This document shows, one piece after another, positions 6,965 to 13,840 of a stretch of 17,193 bases of DNA. The notes below the pieces were generated by a model. It saw nothing but the letters and a program-made list of their open reading frames with translations, did not search any database and was not told the DNA's origin. The stretch spans positions 1-17,193 of the forward strand of contig CAZSPL010000063.1 in NCBI GenBank assembly GCA_964608735.1, in the 5' to 3' direction. This DNA comes from CAZSPL01 sp964608735 (GTDB taxonomy: Bacteria > JAJVIF01 > JAPKYR01 > CAZSPL01). The first letter of the stretch is position 1; each line of letters starts with the position of its first letter. Position numbers and translations under genes: made by a program.

Positions 6965-8005
6965 TTAAAATTGCCGGGAGATCATTGCGTCGGCGGTGCG
7001 TTCGAGGAAATCTCGGCTCTCGCATTCGGGAAGTTCCTCGAGGGCTTCGATGCATCGCCTGTAGTAATCCTTCGCCCTGTCAATCGCGTATTTAAGTCCG
7101 CCCGACGCCTCTACCTTCTCGGCGATATAGTCGATATCCGCGTCGAATATCCCGCCGCCGTTCTCAAGGCGTTCGAGCAGCTCGCCATCGTCGTTGCGCA
7201 TCGCGTAGATGAGCGGAAGCGTATAGATGCCTTCCCTGACATCGAGGCCCCGTGGCTTGCCGGTGCGATGCTCTTCGCTGAAGAGGTCCAGGATATCATC
7301 TGTGATCTGGAACGCCATTCCGAAATCGAAGGCGAATCTTCCCGCGGCATCGACAAGCTCCTTCGATGAACCGGCGAGCATCGCGCCGGTTCTCGTTATC
7401 GCCCTGAAGAAGATGGCTGTCTTGCGGGAGATGATATCGAGGTATTCCGATTCCTGTATCGCAGGATTGGATTTCCGCCCGATCTCGAGGATTACGCCCT
7501 CGGCGAGACGCAGCGCCACCTGCGAGAATTCATCGAAGATATCCTGCCGCTTGAGCCTGCCGATGACATCGAAGGAAATCCCGAACAGGTAGTCGCCGAT
7601 CACGACGGCGGTATGATTTCCCCAGATGGCATTGGCGCTCGGCCGGCCCTTGCGCGTGAGGGATGAATCGATGACGTCATCGTGGAACAAGGCGGCGCAG
7701 TGGAGTATTTCACTCGACGCCGCAAGGTCGACAGCCTGGGGTGAAAGGCCCTGCGCGGTAAGCAGGTAGCCGGCGAGTCCGAATGCGGGTCTCAGGCGCT
7801 TGCCGGAGCCGAAGATCATGTGCCGGGAAATCTCGGTTACCTGGTCTATGGGGCTATCCGTGAGCTTCTCGAGCCTTGCTTCGACAGCGGGGAGATACCT
7901 GGCGACCCACTCGTCATCCTTGAACAGCAGGCCTGTACCCCCACGGGCATAGCCAAGGGCGCTCAATTCGGGACTTTCGGGTTTTCCCCCACGCTTTTCT
8001 GTCAT
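6965..8005 (-). CDS. Long-chain trans-polyprenyl diphosphate synthase (IspB/HepT family)
   Basis: Condenses isopentenyl diphosphate units onto an allylic primer to make a polyprenyl diphosphate, typically the quinone side chain. With ATG 8005 the protein has 346 residues. It shows GSGKRLRP (66-73), the first aspartate-rich motif DDVID (109-113) and the second DDILD (236-240). The positions 4 and 5 before the first motif are small (alanines 104 and 105), which in this family fits a long product. The segment EGIYTLP (258-264) lacks the lysine of the common GKxTLP version, but a similar form is known in actinobacterial-type enzymes. A GTG two codons earlier (8011) is possible; neither start has a strong ribosome-binding site. 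The gene follows rex and has its own likely promoter. Exact chain length cannot be read from sequence. Confidence 0.92.
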   Translation of the reverse strand: MTEKRGGKPESPELSALGYARGGTGLLFKDDEWVARYLPAVEARLEKLTDSPIDQVTEISRHMIFGSGKRLRPAFGLAGYLLTAQGLSPQAVDLAASSEILHCAALFHDDVIDSSLTRKGRPSANAIWGNHTAVVIGDYLFGISFDVIGRLKRQDIFDEFSQVALRLAEGVILEIGRKSNPAIQESEYLDIISRKTAIFFRAITRTGAMLAGSSKELVDAAGRFAFDFGMAFQITDDILDLFSEEHRTGKPRGLDVREGIYTLPLIYAMRNDDGELLERLENGGGIFDADIDYIAEKVEASGGLKYAIDRAKDYYRRCIEALEELPECESRDFLERTADAMISRQF

Positions 8006-8038
8006 ACTCACTCAAACTCAATTTAATGCAAAAGAGCA

Positions 8039-8047
8039 ATTATATCA
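8039..8047 (-). promoter_or_regulatory. Probable extended -10 promoter of the polyprenyl synthase gene
   Basis: The minus strand reads TGA TATAAT, a perfect -10 hexamer with TGn extension, in the 57-base gap after rex. The -35 region is poor. The expected leader is about 27 bases. Confidence 0.55.
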
Positions 8048-8062
8048 AACACACTGAATTAA

Positions 8063-8734
8063 TTAAGCCTGCTTTGTCATAAAATGGCACAACGATTTAA
8101 GGTCGGCCGAAATGTCCACGGTAATCAAATGGACCTTCTCCGGGGCTTTGAGAGTTGTCGGCGCGAAGTTGAGTATGCCCTGGATGCCGGCATCGACGCA
8201 GCGGTCGAGGATCCTCTGGGCGAACGCCGCCGGCACGGTTATCACGGCGATATTGACGCCGAATTCCTTGACGACTTCCTCGATGTTATCCACGTGATGC
8301 ACCGTGAGCCCTCGCACTTTCTTGCCCACTTTGCCGGGGTCGTCGTCGATGAGGCATACGGTACGGAAGCCGCTTTCGTTGAATCCGCGGTAATGAAGCA
8401 GCGCTGATCCGATATTTCCAACTCCGATGATGGCGATGTTCCAGTCCCTGTCGAGGCCGAGTATCTCCCTCAGATGCCCCACCAGTTTGTTGATGTTATA
8501 TCCCATACCCCGCGTGCCGAACTCGCCGAAGTAAGCGAGGTCCTTGCGAAGCTGGCTCGGCTTGATGTTGAGAAGCCCTGCGAGTTCCTCGCTGGATACG
8601 GTTTCCTGCCCCATGTCTCTCAAGCCTTCGACCGACCTGAGGTACTTGCTCAGGCGCTTGATTGTTATCCCGGGGATGCGCTTGTTCCCGTTGTTATCCT
8701 TCGCTCGGTGTTTCCTGATTGTTTTCCCTGCCAC
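8063..8734 (-). CDS. rex: Rex, NADH/NAD+-sensing transcriptional repressor
   Basis: Dimeric repressor that binds DNA when the NADH/NAD+ ratio is low and leaves it when NADH rises, controlling fermentation and respiration genes. The 223 residues match the family. The N-terminal winged helix (about 22-85) contains RKDLAYFGEFGTRGMGYN (63-80), close to textbook. The Rossmann domain has GVGNIG (104-109) and an acidic end of the second strand, LIDDDPGKVG (128-137). The C-terminus NFAPTTLKAPEK...VDISADLKSL is the usual domain-swapped tail. The GTG start is supported by GAGGAG 7 bases upstream. A good Rex operator overlaps its own promoter, so autorepression is likely. Downstream are the polyprenyl synthase and sppA genes. 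Confidence 0.97.
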   Translation of the reverse strand: MAGKTIRKHRAKDNNGNKRIPGITIKRLSKYLRSVEGLRDMGQETVSSEELAGLLNIKPSQLRKDLAYFGEFGTRGMGYNINKLVGHLREILGLDRDWNIAIIGVGNIGSALLHYRGFNESGFRTVCLIDDDPGKVGKKVRGLTVHHVDNIEEVVKEFGVNIAVITVPAAFAQRILDRCVDAGIQGILNFAPTTLKAPEKVHLITVDISADLKSLCHFMTKQA

Positions 8735-8775
8735 TATTGCTCTCCTCGTGACAAGTTCTCACGGCCTTGAATACT

Positions 8776-8793
8776 TTGTGAATTATTACACAT
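8776..8793. promoter_or_regulatory. Rex operator upstream of rex
   Basis: The plus strand reads TTGTGAA-TTAT-TACACAT. Against the Rex consensus TTGTGAA-N4-TTCACAA the left half is perfect and the right half matches 5 of 7. It lies just downstream of, and overlaps, the predicted -10 box, covering the expected transcription start. An additional TCACAA at 8798-8803 pairs with the left half at longer spacing. Confidence 0.7.
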
Positions 8794-8800
8794 AATATCA
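8792..8800 (-). promoter_or_regulatory. Probable extended -10 promoter of rex
   Basis: The minus strand reads TGA TATTAT, 5 of 6 to the -10 consensus with TGn extension and no convincing -35. The expected start lies inside the Rex operator, leaving a leader of about 50 bases. Confidence 0.5.
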
Positions 8801-8849
8801 CAATCAACCACTTTTTTGCATAAATTCAAGCATGAAAAATCAGGATGGT

Positions 8850-10319
8850 TTATTCGCGACGAAGCAGCTCATCGACCAGTTCCCCCACCCGCGCGGGATT
8901 CGCCTTGCCCCCTGTCGCCTCCATAACCTTTCCTACTATCGCTCTCGAAGCCCTTGTCTTACCGGCTTTGAAGGATGCCACGATGCGGGGATTCGCGTCG
9001 ATGATACCCTTGATCAGCGGAAGCAACTCGTCGTCATCCGATACCTGCATAAGCCCTTTGCTTTTCACAATCGAGCGCGGATTTTCACCGGTTTGTGAAA
9101 TTTCACGTATCAGTTCCTTGGCAACCGGCCCCGAGACGACACCATCCCGTACGAGTTGCAGAAACTCGGCGAATATCGCGCCGCTGATTTTCGTGGATTC
9201 AATCCCCCTGTTCTCCTCGTTGAGGAACGCATAAAAATCACCGGTCATCCAGTTTGCGGCATCGCGGCCATCTGCTCCCGATTCAACCGCGCCCATGTAT
9301 AACTCCATCCCGCCTTCCCTGCCGGATATGAGATTCGCCGTTCGATGATCCAGCCCGTATTTCGCAATCAACTGTTTCTTCTCGTCGAATGGCGACATCG
9401 CGAGCCCCGTTTTCGCTTTCCCGACGATGTCATTGGACAAATACAAGTCCGGTAAATCAGGCTCGGGGAAGTAGCGATATTCATCCGCGCGTTCCTTGAA
9501 CCGCATGTGAAATGTTTCATTCTTCGATTCATCCCATCCGCGCGTATCCGGGCGCACCGCTTCGCCCCTGTCATATATCGCGAGATGCCGTTCGATTTCA
9601 TAACGGAGCGCCTTCTCGACGGAAGTGAACGAGTTGAGGTTTTTAATCTCACTCTTCACGCCGAGAGTGGCGCTTCCCGCTTTCTTCAAACTGATATTCG
9701 CCTCGCACCGGAAACTTCCTTCTTCCATGTTGCCGTCGCTGATGCCGCATCGCCTGAGGATATCCCGCAACTCCTTCAGATAGAGTTTCGCTTCGGAAGG
9801 GGTCCCGATCTCGGGCTTGCTGACGATTTCAAGAAGCGGAATCCCCGCCCGGTTGTAGTCCACCGATGATGTCAAATCCGGTTCATGGAAAAGCTTCGCC
9901 GTGTCTTCTTCGAGATGGACGCGCTCGATGCCGACTTTGACCTCGACATCATCCGACCACATTTCGAGATAGCCGTTCGATGCGACCGGCCATTGGTACA
10001 TCGTTACCTGGTATCCCTTCGGCAAATCCGGATAGTAGTAATGCTTCCTCGCGAACTGCGCGAACCGCTTGTCGTCAAACGAACAATGAAGCGCCAACGC
10101 GGCCCGGGTGCCAAGGATGACGGCATGCTCATTGACGACGGGAAGGCTCCCCGGAAGCCCCATGCATACTTCGCAGACATTAGTATTCGGCGGGTCCCCG
10201 AATAGAGCCTTGCAGCGGCAGTACATCTTGCTCGCCGTTTTAAGCTCGGCATGGACTTCCATACCGATTACCGGTTCGTATTCCCTTCCGTCGGATGTTT
10301 TATAGATTTCGCTCATCAT
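8850..10319 (-). CDS. gatB: GatB, Asp-tRNA(Asn)/Glu-tRNA(Gln) amidotransferase subunit B
   Basis: Kinase-like, tRNA-binding subunit of GatCAB. It phosphorylates the carboxylate of mischarged Glu-tRNA(Gln) or Asp-tRNA(Asn) before amidation. The 489 residues are slightly above the usual 475-480. The N-terminus has IGMEVHAEL (18-26), the zinc-type cysteines C34, C36, C49 and C52 around PPNTNVCEVCMGLPG, and the FARKHYYYPDLPKGYQ block near residue 90. The C-terminus (about 410-489) is the YqeY-like helical tail ending in ANPARVGELVDELLRRE. The start overlaps the gatA stop (ATGA), and GAGGGG just upstream serves as ribosome-binding site. A second ATG immediately follows, so translation could begin one codon later. 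Confidence 0.98.
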   Translation of the reverse strand: MMSEIYKTSDGREYEPVIGMEVHAELKTASKMYCRCKALFGDPPNTNVCEVCMGLPGSLPVVNEHAVILGTRAALALHCSFDDKRFAQFARKHYYYPDLPKGYQVTMYQWPVASNGYLEMWSDDVEVKVGIERVHLEEDTAKLFHEPDLTSSVDYNRAGIPLLEIVSKPEIGTPSEAKLYLKELRDILRRCGISDGNMEEGSFRCEANISLKKAGSATLGVKSEIKNLNSFTSVEKALRYEIERHLAIYDRGEAVRPDTRGWDESKNETFHMRFKERADEYRYFPEPDLPDLYLSNDIVGKAKTGLAMSPFDEKKQLIAKYGLDHRTANLISGREGGMELYMGAVESGADGRDAANWMTGDFYAFLNEENRGIESTKISGAIFAEFLQLVRDGVVSGPVAKELIREISQTGENPRSIVKSKGLMQVSDDDELLPLIKGIIDANPRIVASFKAGKTRASRAIVGKVMEATGGKANPARVGELVDELLRRE

Positions 10320-11782
10320 TCACACCCCTCTTCGCGCCGGGATGGAATTCGCTTCACGAAATCATGCTCCCGCTCGAATGCCCTTGCCGCCCGCAGGATG
10401 GTGCTTTCACCGAGATAACGTCCCCAAATTTGCAAACCGATTGGCAGGCCGTCATCGGAAAATCCGCCCGGAACCGACACGGCGGGCGTTCCCGCGAGAG
10501 CCTGGGGAAGCTGGAACACATCGGTGGCGTACATCGCCAACGGGTCATCCACGCGCGCGCCGAGTTCGAATGGCAATCCCGGCGACGACGGCGAGATGAT
10601 GACGTCCACTTCCTTGAATGCCTCGTCCAGTTCCTGCCGTATCCGTGTCCTCAGTTTCTGCGCCTTCAGGTAATACGCCTCGTAATATCCGGTGGACAGC
10701 GCGAAGGTTCCTATCATTATGCGTCGTTTGACTTCGGGGCCGAATCCGTTCGCGCGGTTACGAGTGAACAGCGTGATGATGTCGTCCGTTTCGATTGTCG
10801 GGCCGTAGCGGACTCCGTCATAGCGCGCGAGGTTGGAAGAAGCTTCCGACGGGGCGATGATGTAGTAACTCGAAAGCATATATTTCAACGAATCGAGTTT
10901 CACGGGGATGAGCTCCGCCGCTTTCGCCTTGAAGAATGCGCTCCACTCATCCATCTTCCGGCGAACCTGGGCATCCACCGCGTCGCCGAGGCCATCATCG
11001 AGAAATCCGATGCGCATATCGGCGATGCCATCTTCGAGCGTGAACAGCGGGTCTTCGAGGATGTCGGGGATGCTGGTGGAGTCGCGCTCGTCGTGTCCGG
11101 CGAGGATCGAAAAGACAATGGCGCAATCGCGGACATCGCGGGTGATCGGCCCTATCTGATCGAGCGATGAAGCGAACGCGACGAGGCCATAGCGGCTCAC
11201 GCGCCCGTAAGTCGGACGCATCCCCACGAGGTTGCAGAATGACGCGGGAAGCCTGACCGAACCGCCGGTGTCGCTCCCGGTGGCGAAGACTGCCTGTCCC
11301 GATGCGACCGCGGCGGCGCTTCCGCCCGACGACCCGCCGGGGACACGGGACAAATCCCACGGATTCCGCGTCGGCCCGTAGGCCGAATATTCGGTACTCG
11401 AACCCATGGCGAATTCATCCATGTTGGCGCGCCCGGCAATCATCCCCCCCGCCGCGATAAGCCTCTCGGTGGCGTTCGCATCGTAGGGCGGTTTATATCC
11501 GTCGAGGATCTTCGAGCAGCAGAATGTGTTCAATCCTTTGATGGAGATGTTGTCCTTGTGCGCGAAGGGAATCCCCCCGAGAAATCCGCTCGGTAGGAGG
11601 TCGAGCGCGCGGAGTGTTTCGATGTCGTGGAGATAGCATTCACGGAACGCGTGTACCGCCGGCTCCCACTGCGTGGAATTTTCGCGGCAGGCGTTGAGGA
11701 TGTCGTTGGGGTCGAGCATCATGTCGTTCATCGTGTCGACCAACTCGTGTATCGTCTGGAAACCAAGGTTGCCGGTTATCAT
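10316..11782 (-). CDS. gatA: GatA, Asp-tRNA(Asn)/Glu-tRNA(Gln) amidotransferase subunit A
   Basis: Glutaminase subunit of GatCAB, of the amidase-signature family; it releases ammonia from glutamine and channels it to GatB. The 488 residues are normal. The Ser-cisSer-Lys triad is visible: K76 in FAHKDNIS, S151 in PGGSSGGSAAAVASG, and S175 in GSDTGGSVRLPASF, with the family's 24-residue Ser-Ser spacing. The C-terminal half carries TGYYEAYYLKAQKLR and SPSSPGLPFELG blocks. ATG 11782 directly abuts the gatC stop, with a G-rich stretch just upstream as a weak ribosome-binding site. Together with gatB and gatC it implies that Gln-tRNA(Gln), Asn-tRNA(Asn) or both are made by transamidation here. Confidence 0.98.
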   Translation of the reverse strand: MITGNLGFQTIHELVDTMNDMMLDPNDILNACRENSTQWEPAVHAFRECYLHDIETLRALDLLPSGFLGGIPFAHKDNISIKGLNTFCCSKILDGYKPPYDANATERLIAAGGMIAGRANMDEFAMGSSTEYSAYGPTRNPWDLSRVPGGSSGGSAAAVASGQAVFATGSDTGGSVRLPASFCNLVGMRPTYGRVSRYGLVAFASSLDQIGPITRDVRDCAIVFSILAGHDERDSTSIPDILEDPLFTLEDGIADMRIGFLDDGLGDAVDAQVRRKMDEWSAFFKAKAAELIPVKLDSLKYMLSSYYIIAPSEASSNLARYDGVRYGPTIETDDIITLFTRNRANGFGPEVKRRIMIGTFALSTGYYEAYYLKAQKLRTRIRQELDEAFKEVDVIISPSSPGLPFELGARVDDPLAMYATDVFQLPQALAGTPAVSVPGGFSDDGLPIGLQIWGRYLGESTILRAARAFEREHDFVKRIPSRREEGCE

Positions 11783-12121
11783 TTAAATATCCCCCCCTGC
11801 GTCATCCGGGTTGACGATGCGCGGTACGCTGATGAAATCCCCCCGGCGCCTATTGCTGATGCCGAGGATGTCGCTCTTTTTCAGGCCCGCGAGTATCTCA
11901 TCGGCTTGCAGCGGAAGTTTCACCGGGTTGATCTGCACGGTAGGCGTGATCCCTTCGAGGTCGACTTCCGTCAAATCATCGAAATGGTCGAGTATAGCCC
12001 GCATCTTGGCGGCATAATCGGGCACTTCATCGGGGAGGAACTCGATCCTCGCCAATGCCGCGATCTCCCTTACCAGTTTCTCGTCGGATTTCGTCGAATC
12101 GCTTTTCACATCATCGTTCAT
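11783..12121 (-). CDS. gatC: GatC, Asp-tRNA(Asn)/Glu-tRNA(Gln) amidotransferase subunit C
   Basis: Small scaffold subunit that wraps around GatA and stabilises GatCAB. The frame is open further upstream, but ATG 12121 gives 112 residues, near the usual 95-105, and puts the family start VREIAALARIEFLPDEV at residues 17-33. Later marks are AILDHFDDLTEVDLEGITPT (42-61) and the C-terminal GDFISVPRIV. The upstream extension would run through the predicted promoter. The ribosome-binding site is modest (GGTGA). It is the first gene of the leftward gene string; an extended -10 lies about 60 bases before the start. Confidence 0.93.
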   Translation of the reverse strand: MNDDVKSDSTKSDEKLVREIAALARIEFLPDEVPDYAAKMRAILDHFDDLTEVDLEGITPTVQINPVKLPLQADEILAGLKKSDILGISNRRRGDFISVPRIVNPDDAGGDI

Positions 12122-12181
12122 GTCATCACCGGCTGGTTTGAATGCTCCGAAAACCTTCCCTTCACCAGGGCACTTTGCCGG

Positions 12182-12190
12182 AGTATAGCA
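12182..12190 (-). promoter_or_regulatory. Probable extended -10 promoter of gatCAB
   Basis: The minus strand reads TGC TATACT, 5 of 6 to the -10 consensus with TGn extension and no good -35. It lies in the 164-base divergent region between gatC and the SRPBCC gene. Confidence 0.5.
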
Positions 12191-12250
12191 TAGAGCGAGA
12201 CTGTTTTCGTAAGTCGGATTATCAATTAATATGCTCTTCGAGCGTTCGCA

Positions 12251-12259
12251 TGATAGAAT
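12251..12259 (+). promoter_or_regulatory. Probable extended -10 promoter of the SRPBCC-queH-membrane protein unit
   Basis: TGA TAGAAT, 5 of 6 with TGn extension, followed after about 15 bases by the GAGGAG ribosome-binding site. No clear -35 is visible. Confidence 0.45.
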
Positions 12260-12273
12260 TCCCGCAAACACAT

Positions 12274-12279
12274 GAGGAG
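12274..12279 (+). promoter_or_regulatory. Ribosome-binding site of the SRPBCC gene
   Basis: GAGGAG with a 6-base spacer to ATG 12286. It decides this start over upstream in-frame codons. Confidence 0.7.
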
Positions 12280-12285
12280 CGATAC

Positions 12286-12744
12286 ATGGGCGTTGTTATG
12301 TCGACGATAGAAATCAAGGCTCCGGTGAAGGATGTCTTCGGGCTTGCCCAGCGGGTCGAGGATTTCCCCGCCTTCATGCCCGACGTGAAGACCGTCGAAC
12401 TTCGCGAGCGCCGCGACGACGGCTATAGCCGGACATACTGGGAAGCAGTCGTCAGCATTCAGAGCATAAACAAGGTCGTACGATGGGAAGAAGAAGAGCA
12501 CTGGAATTCCGGCGATATGACATGCGCCTTCAACCAGACGAAGGGCGATTACAAGAGCTACTCTGGGGAATGGAGGATCGAGCCTTCCGATGGCGGCTCT
12601 CGCGTCACGCTGAAGGTCGATTTCGATTTGGGGCTTCCGCTGGTCGGGGCGCTCATCAACAAGCTTCTCGACAAACTGATGAGGGAGAATTGCGATTCCA
12701 TGCTCGCCGCGCTGAAAGAGAGGGCCGAGCACAGGCCGAATTGA
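12286..12744 (+). CDS. SRPBCC/START-fold protein (Coq10 / polyketide cyclase-like)
   Basis: A 152-residue soluble protein of the SRPBCC superfamily, which binds hydrophobic ligands in a deep helix-grip cavity. The pattern is typical: a first strand STIEIKAPVKDVF (6-18), the helix AQRVEDFPAFMPDVKTVEL (21-39), antiparallel strands with WEEEEHW, GDYKSYSGEWRIEPSDGGSRVTLKVDFDL, and a long C-terminal helix ending ENCDSMLAALKERAE. No catalytic residues can be assigned. Coq10-type members bind quinones or lipids, and a polyprenyl synthase is encoded across the divergent region, but a functional link is only inference. ATG 12286 is fixed by GAGGAG at 12274-12279 with 6-base spacing; the frame is open upstream to 12142 but without support. 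queH starts one base after its stop. Confidence 0.8.
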   Translation: MGVVMSTIEIKAPVKDVFGLAQRVEDFPAFMPDVKTVELRERRDDGYSRTYWEAVVSIQSINKVVRWEEEEHWNSGDMTCAFNQTKGDYKSYSGEWRIEPSDGGSRVTLKVDFDLGLPLVGALINKLLDKLMRENCDSMLAALKERAEHRPN

Positions 12745-12745
12745 C

Positions 12746-13279
12746 ATGGATAAGGTACTGGTACATTGCTGCTGCGCGCCCGATGCCCTTTACTGCCTGA
12801 AGAAGCTTCTCGACGAAGGGAATTACGACCCTTCGGCATATTTCTACAATCCCAATATTTACCCTGAAGACGAATATCGGAAACGCCTCGGCGACATGGT
12901 ACGGGTCGCCCGGGAGCTTGGTGTACCACTGGTGGAAGGCGACTACGAGCCCGGGAAGTTCACCGAGTTTATCGCCGGTCACGAGAACGAGTTGGAGGGG
13001 GGATACCGCTGCGCGCGATGCTTCGACCTTCGTTTGGGTAATACGGCGCTTTATACAAAGGAGCACGGGTTCGACGCCTATACATCGACGCTTACCGTGT
13101 CCCCGCACAAATCGGCATCGCTCATAAGATATTTCGGGATGAAGAACGCCGATGAAGGGAGCACGGAGTTCATATTCATCGATTTCAAGAAGGGCGGCGG
13201 TTTCCAGGAATCGGTACGCCTCAGCAAGGAGATGGGGTTGTACAGGCAGAAATATTGCGGATGCGAATATTCGCTTTGA
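12746..13279 (+). CDS. queH: QueH, epoxyqueuosine reductase
   Basis: Iron-sulfur enzyme of the QueH (DUF208) family that performs the last step of queuosine synthesis, reducing epoxyqueuosine at wobble position 34 of GUN-decoding tRNAs; it is non-homologous to QueG. The 177 residues include the N-terminal HCCCAPD (7-13), FYNPNIYP with EYRKR (33-46), GGYRCARCFDLRL with C89 and C92 (85-97), TSTLTVSPHK (113-122), FKKGGG (147-152), and LYRQKYCGC with C171 and C173 (165-173). The usual motif is HVCCAPC; here the position after the proline is aspartate, so that extra cysteine is absent. The gene lies one base after the SRPBCC stop and is probably cotranscribed. No other queuosine gene is in the window. 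Confidence 0.95.
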   Translation: MDKVLVHCCCAPDALYCLKKLLDEGNYDPSAYFYNPNIYPEDEYRKRLGDMVRVARELGVPLVEGDYEPGKFTEFIAGHENELEGGYRCARCFDLRLGNTALYTKEHGFDAYTSTLTVSPHKSASLIRYFGMKNADEGSTEFIFIDFKKGGGFQESVRLSKEMGLYRQKYCGCEYSL

Positions 13280-13310
13280 ACTGCATGGCGCACAAGGGCG
13301 TCCATTATTA

Positions 13311-13727
13311 ATGATAATAAAGATAATGTTGAACTACAGGTTCAAATATTTGTTCTTCGGCGGATTCGCGGGATGGCTCGCGGGATATGTGCTGTGCCTC
13401 GCATCGAACGGATGGTATTTCGCGAGGCAGATAGATATTTTCGAATATTCGATTCTCGGTGCATTTTTCGGCGGGCTTCTGTATAATGGGCTGATGATGG
13501 TCGACGGATATTCAAATAGACTGCGTTATGGTGTTACGGCGATGTTCTTCGGACTTATCATCGCGTGCGCCGGCGGTATGTACTATGTCAGAAACTACGA
13601 CCTGACCCTGTTCTCGTTCCAGGACGGGCTTTTCTTCGACTGGGCTCTGATACACTGCGCCATCATCATAGGAATTATTGGTTTCTACATAGGAAGCCGG
13701 GCGGACAGGCGATTGAGCCACTCATAA
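13311..13727 (+). CDS. Four-helix integral membrane protein of unknown function
   Basis: I do not recognise a family. The 138 residues hold four hydrophobic stretches at about 12-32, 45-64, 73-93 and 109-128, joined by short loops, with a basic C-terminus (SRADRRLSHS). Helices 1 to 3 are rich in glycine and aromatics (FFGGFAGWLAG, GAFFGGLLYNG). ATG 13311 was chosen because it follows the queH stop by 31 bases; ATG 13326 is an alternative, and neither has a good ribosome-binding site. The frame is open upstream inside queH, but that part does not look coding. The gene is the last of the queH unit, and its stop is 6 bases before a terminator stem. Confidence 0.7.
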   Translation: MIIKIMLNYRFKYLFFGGFAGWLAGYVLCLASNGWYFARQIDIFEYSILGAFFGGLLYNGLMMVDGYSNRLRYGVTAMFFGLIIACAGGMYYVRNYDLTLFSFQDGLFFDWALIHCAIIIGIIGFYIGSRADRRLSHS

Positions 13728-13730
13728 GAA

Positions 13731-13755
13731 AAGCCCGGTAAAAGCCGGGTTTTTT
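13731..13755 (+). terminator. Rho-independent terminator after the queH unit
   Basis: A CCCGG/CCGGG stem (13734-13738 with 13745-13749), extendable by a G-T and A-T pairs, with a six-base TAAAAG loop, followed by six T residues (13750-13755). Confidence 0.88.
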
Positions 13756-13782
13756 GATATAGCAGTTTGATAGTGGTATAAA
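13754..13782 (+). promoter_or_regulatory. Promoter of ileS overlapping the upstream terminator tail
   Basis: TTGATA (13754-13759, 5 of 6 to the -35 consensus), a 17-base spacer, then TATAAA (13777-13782, 5 of 6) preceded by TGG, an extended -10. The first bases of the -35 box are the last T residues of the terminator. The leader is about 50 bases, and GAGG at 13830-13833 is a well-spaced ribosome-binding site. Confidence 0.7.
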
Positions 13783-13840
13783 TGTGCCCTTTGGCATATT
13801 TCAATAAAAACCCCGTAGAGGGATAAACTGAGGTCTGATA

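Noticed and set aside
8735..8849. Terminator between gatB and rex
   Set aside because: Only AT-rich inverted repeats with wide spacing and no GC-rich stem with T-tract were found, so readthrough cannot be excluded.
10295..11170. 291-codon open frame antisense to gatA
   Set aside because: It lies wholly over a secure gene, its protein shows no domain pattern, and similar shadow frames occur opposite most genes here.
12142..12285. Upstream extension of the SRPBCC gene to an earlier start
   Set aside because: It crosses both divergent promoters, and GAGGAG points clearly to ATG 12286.
13152..13310. Upstream extension of the membrane-protein frame into queH
   Set aside because: It overlaps the conserved C-terminal third of QueH in another frame and adds a basic, non-membrane segment without a start signal.
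13783..13840. T-box or other riboswitch in the ileS leader
   Set aside because: The leader is only about 50 bases, has no terminator stem and no T-box-like conserved sequence.
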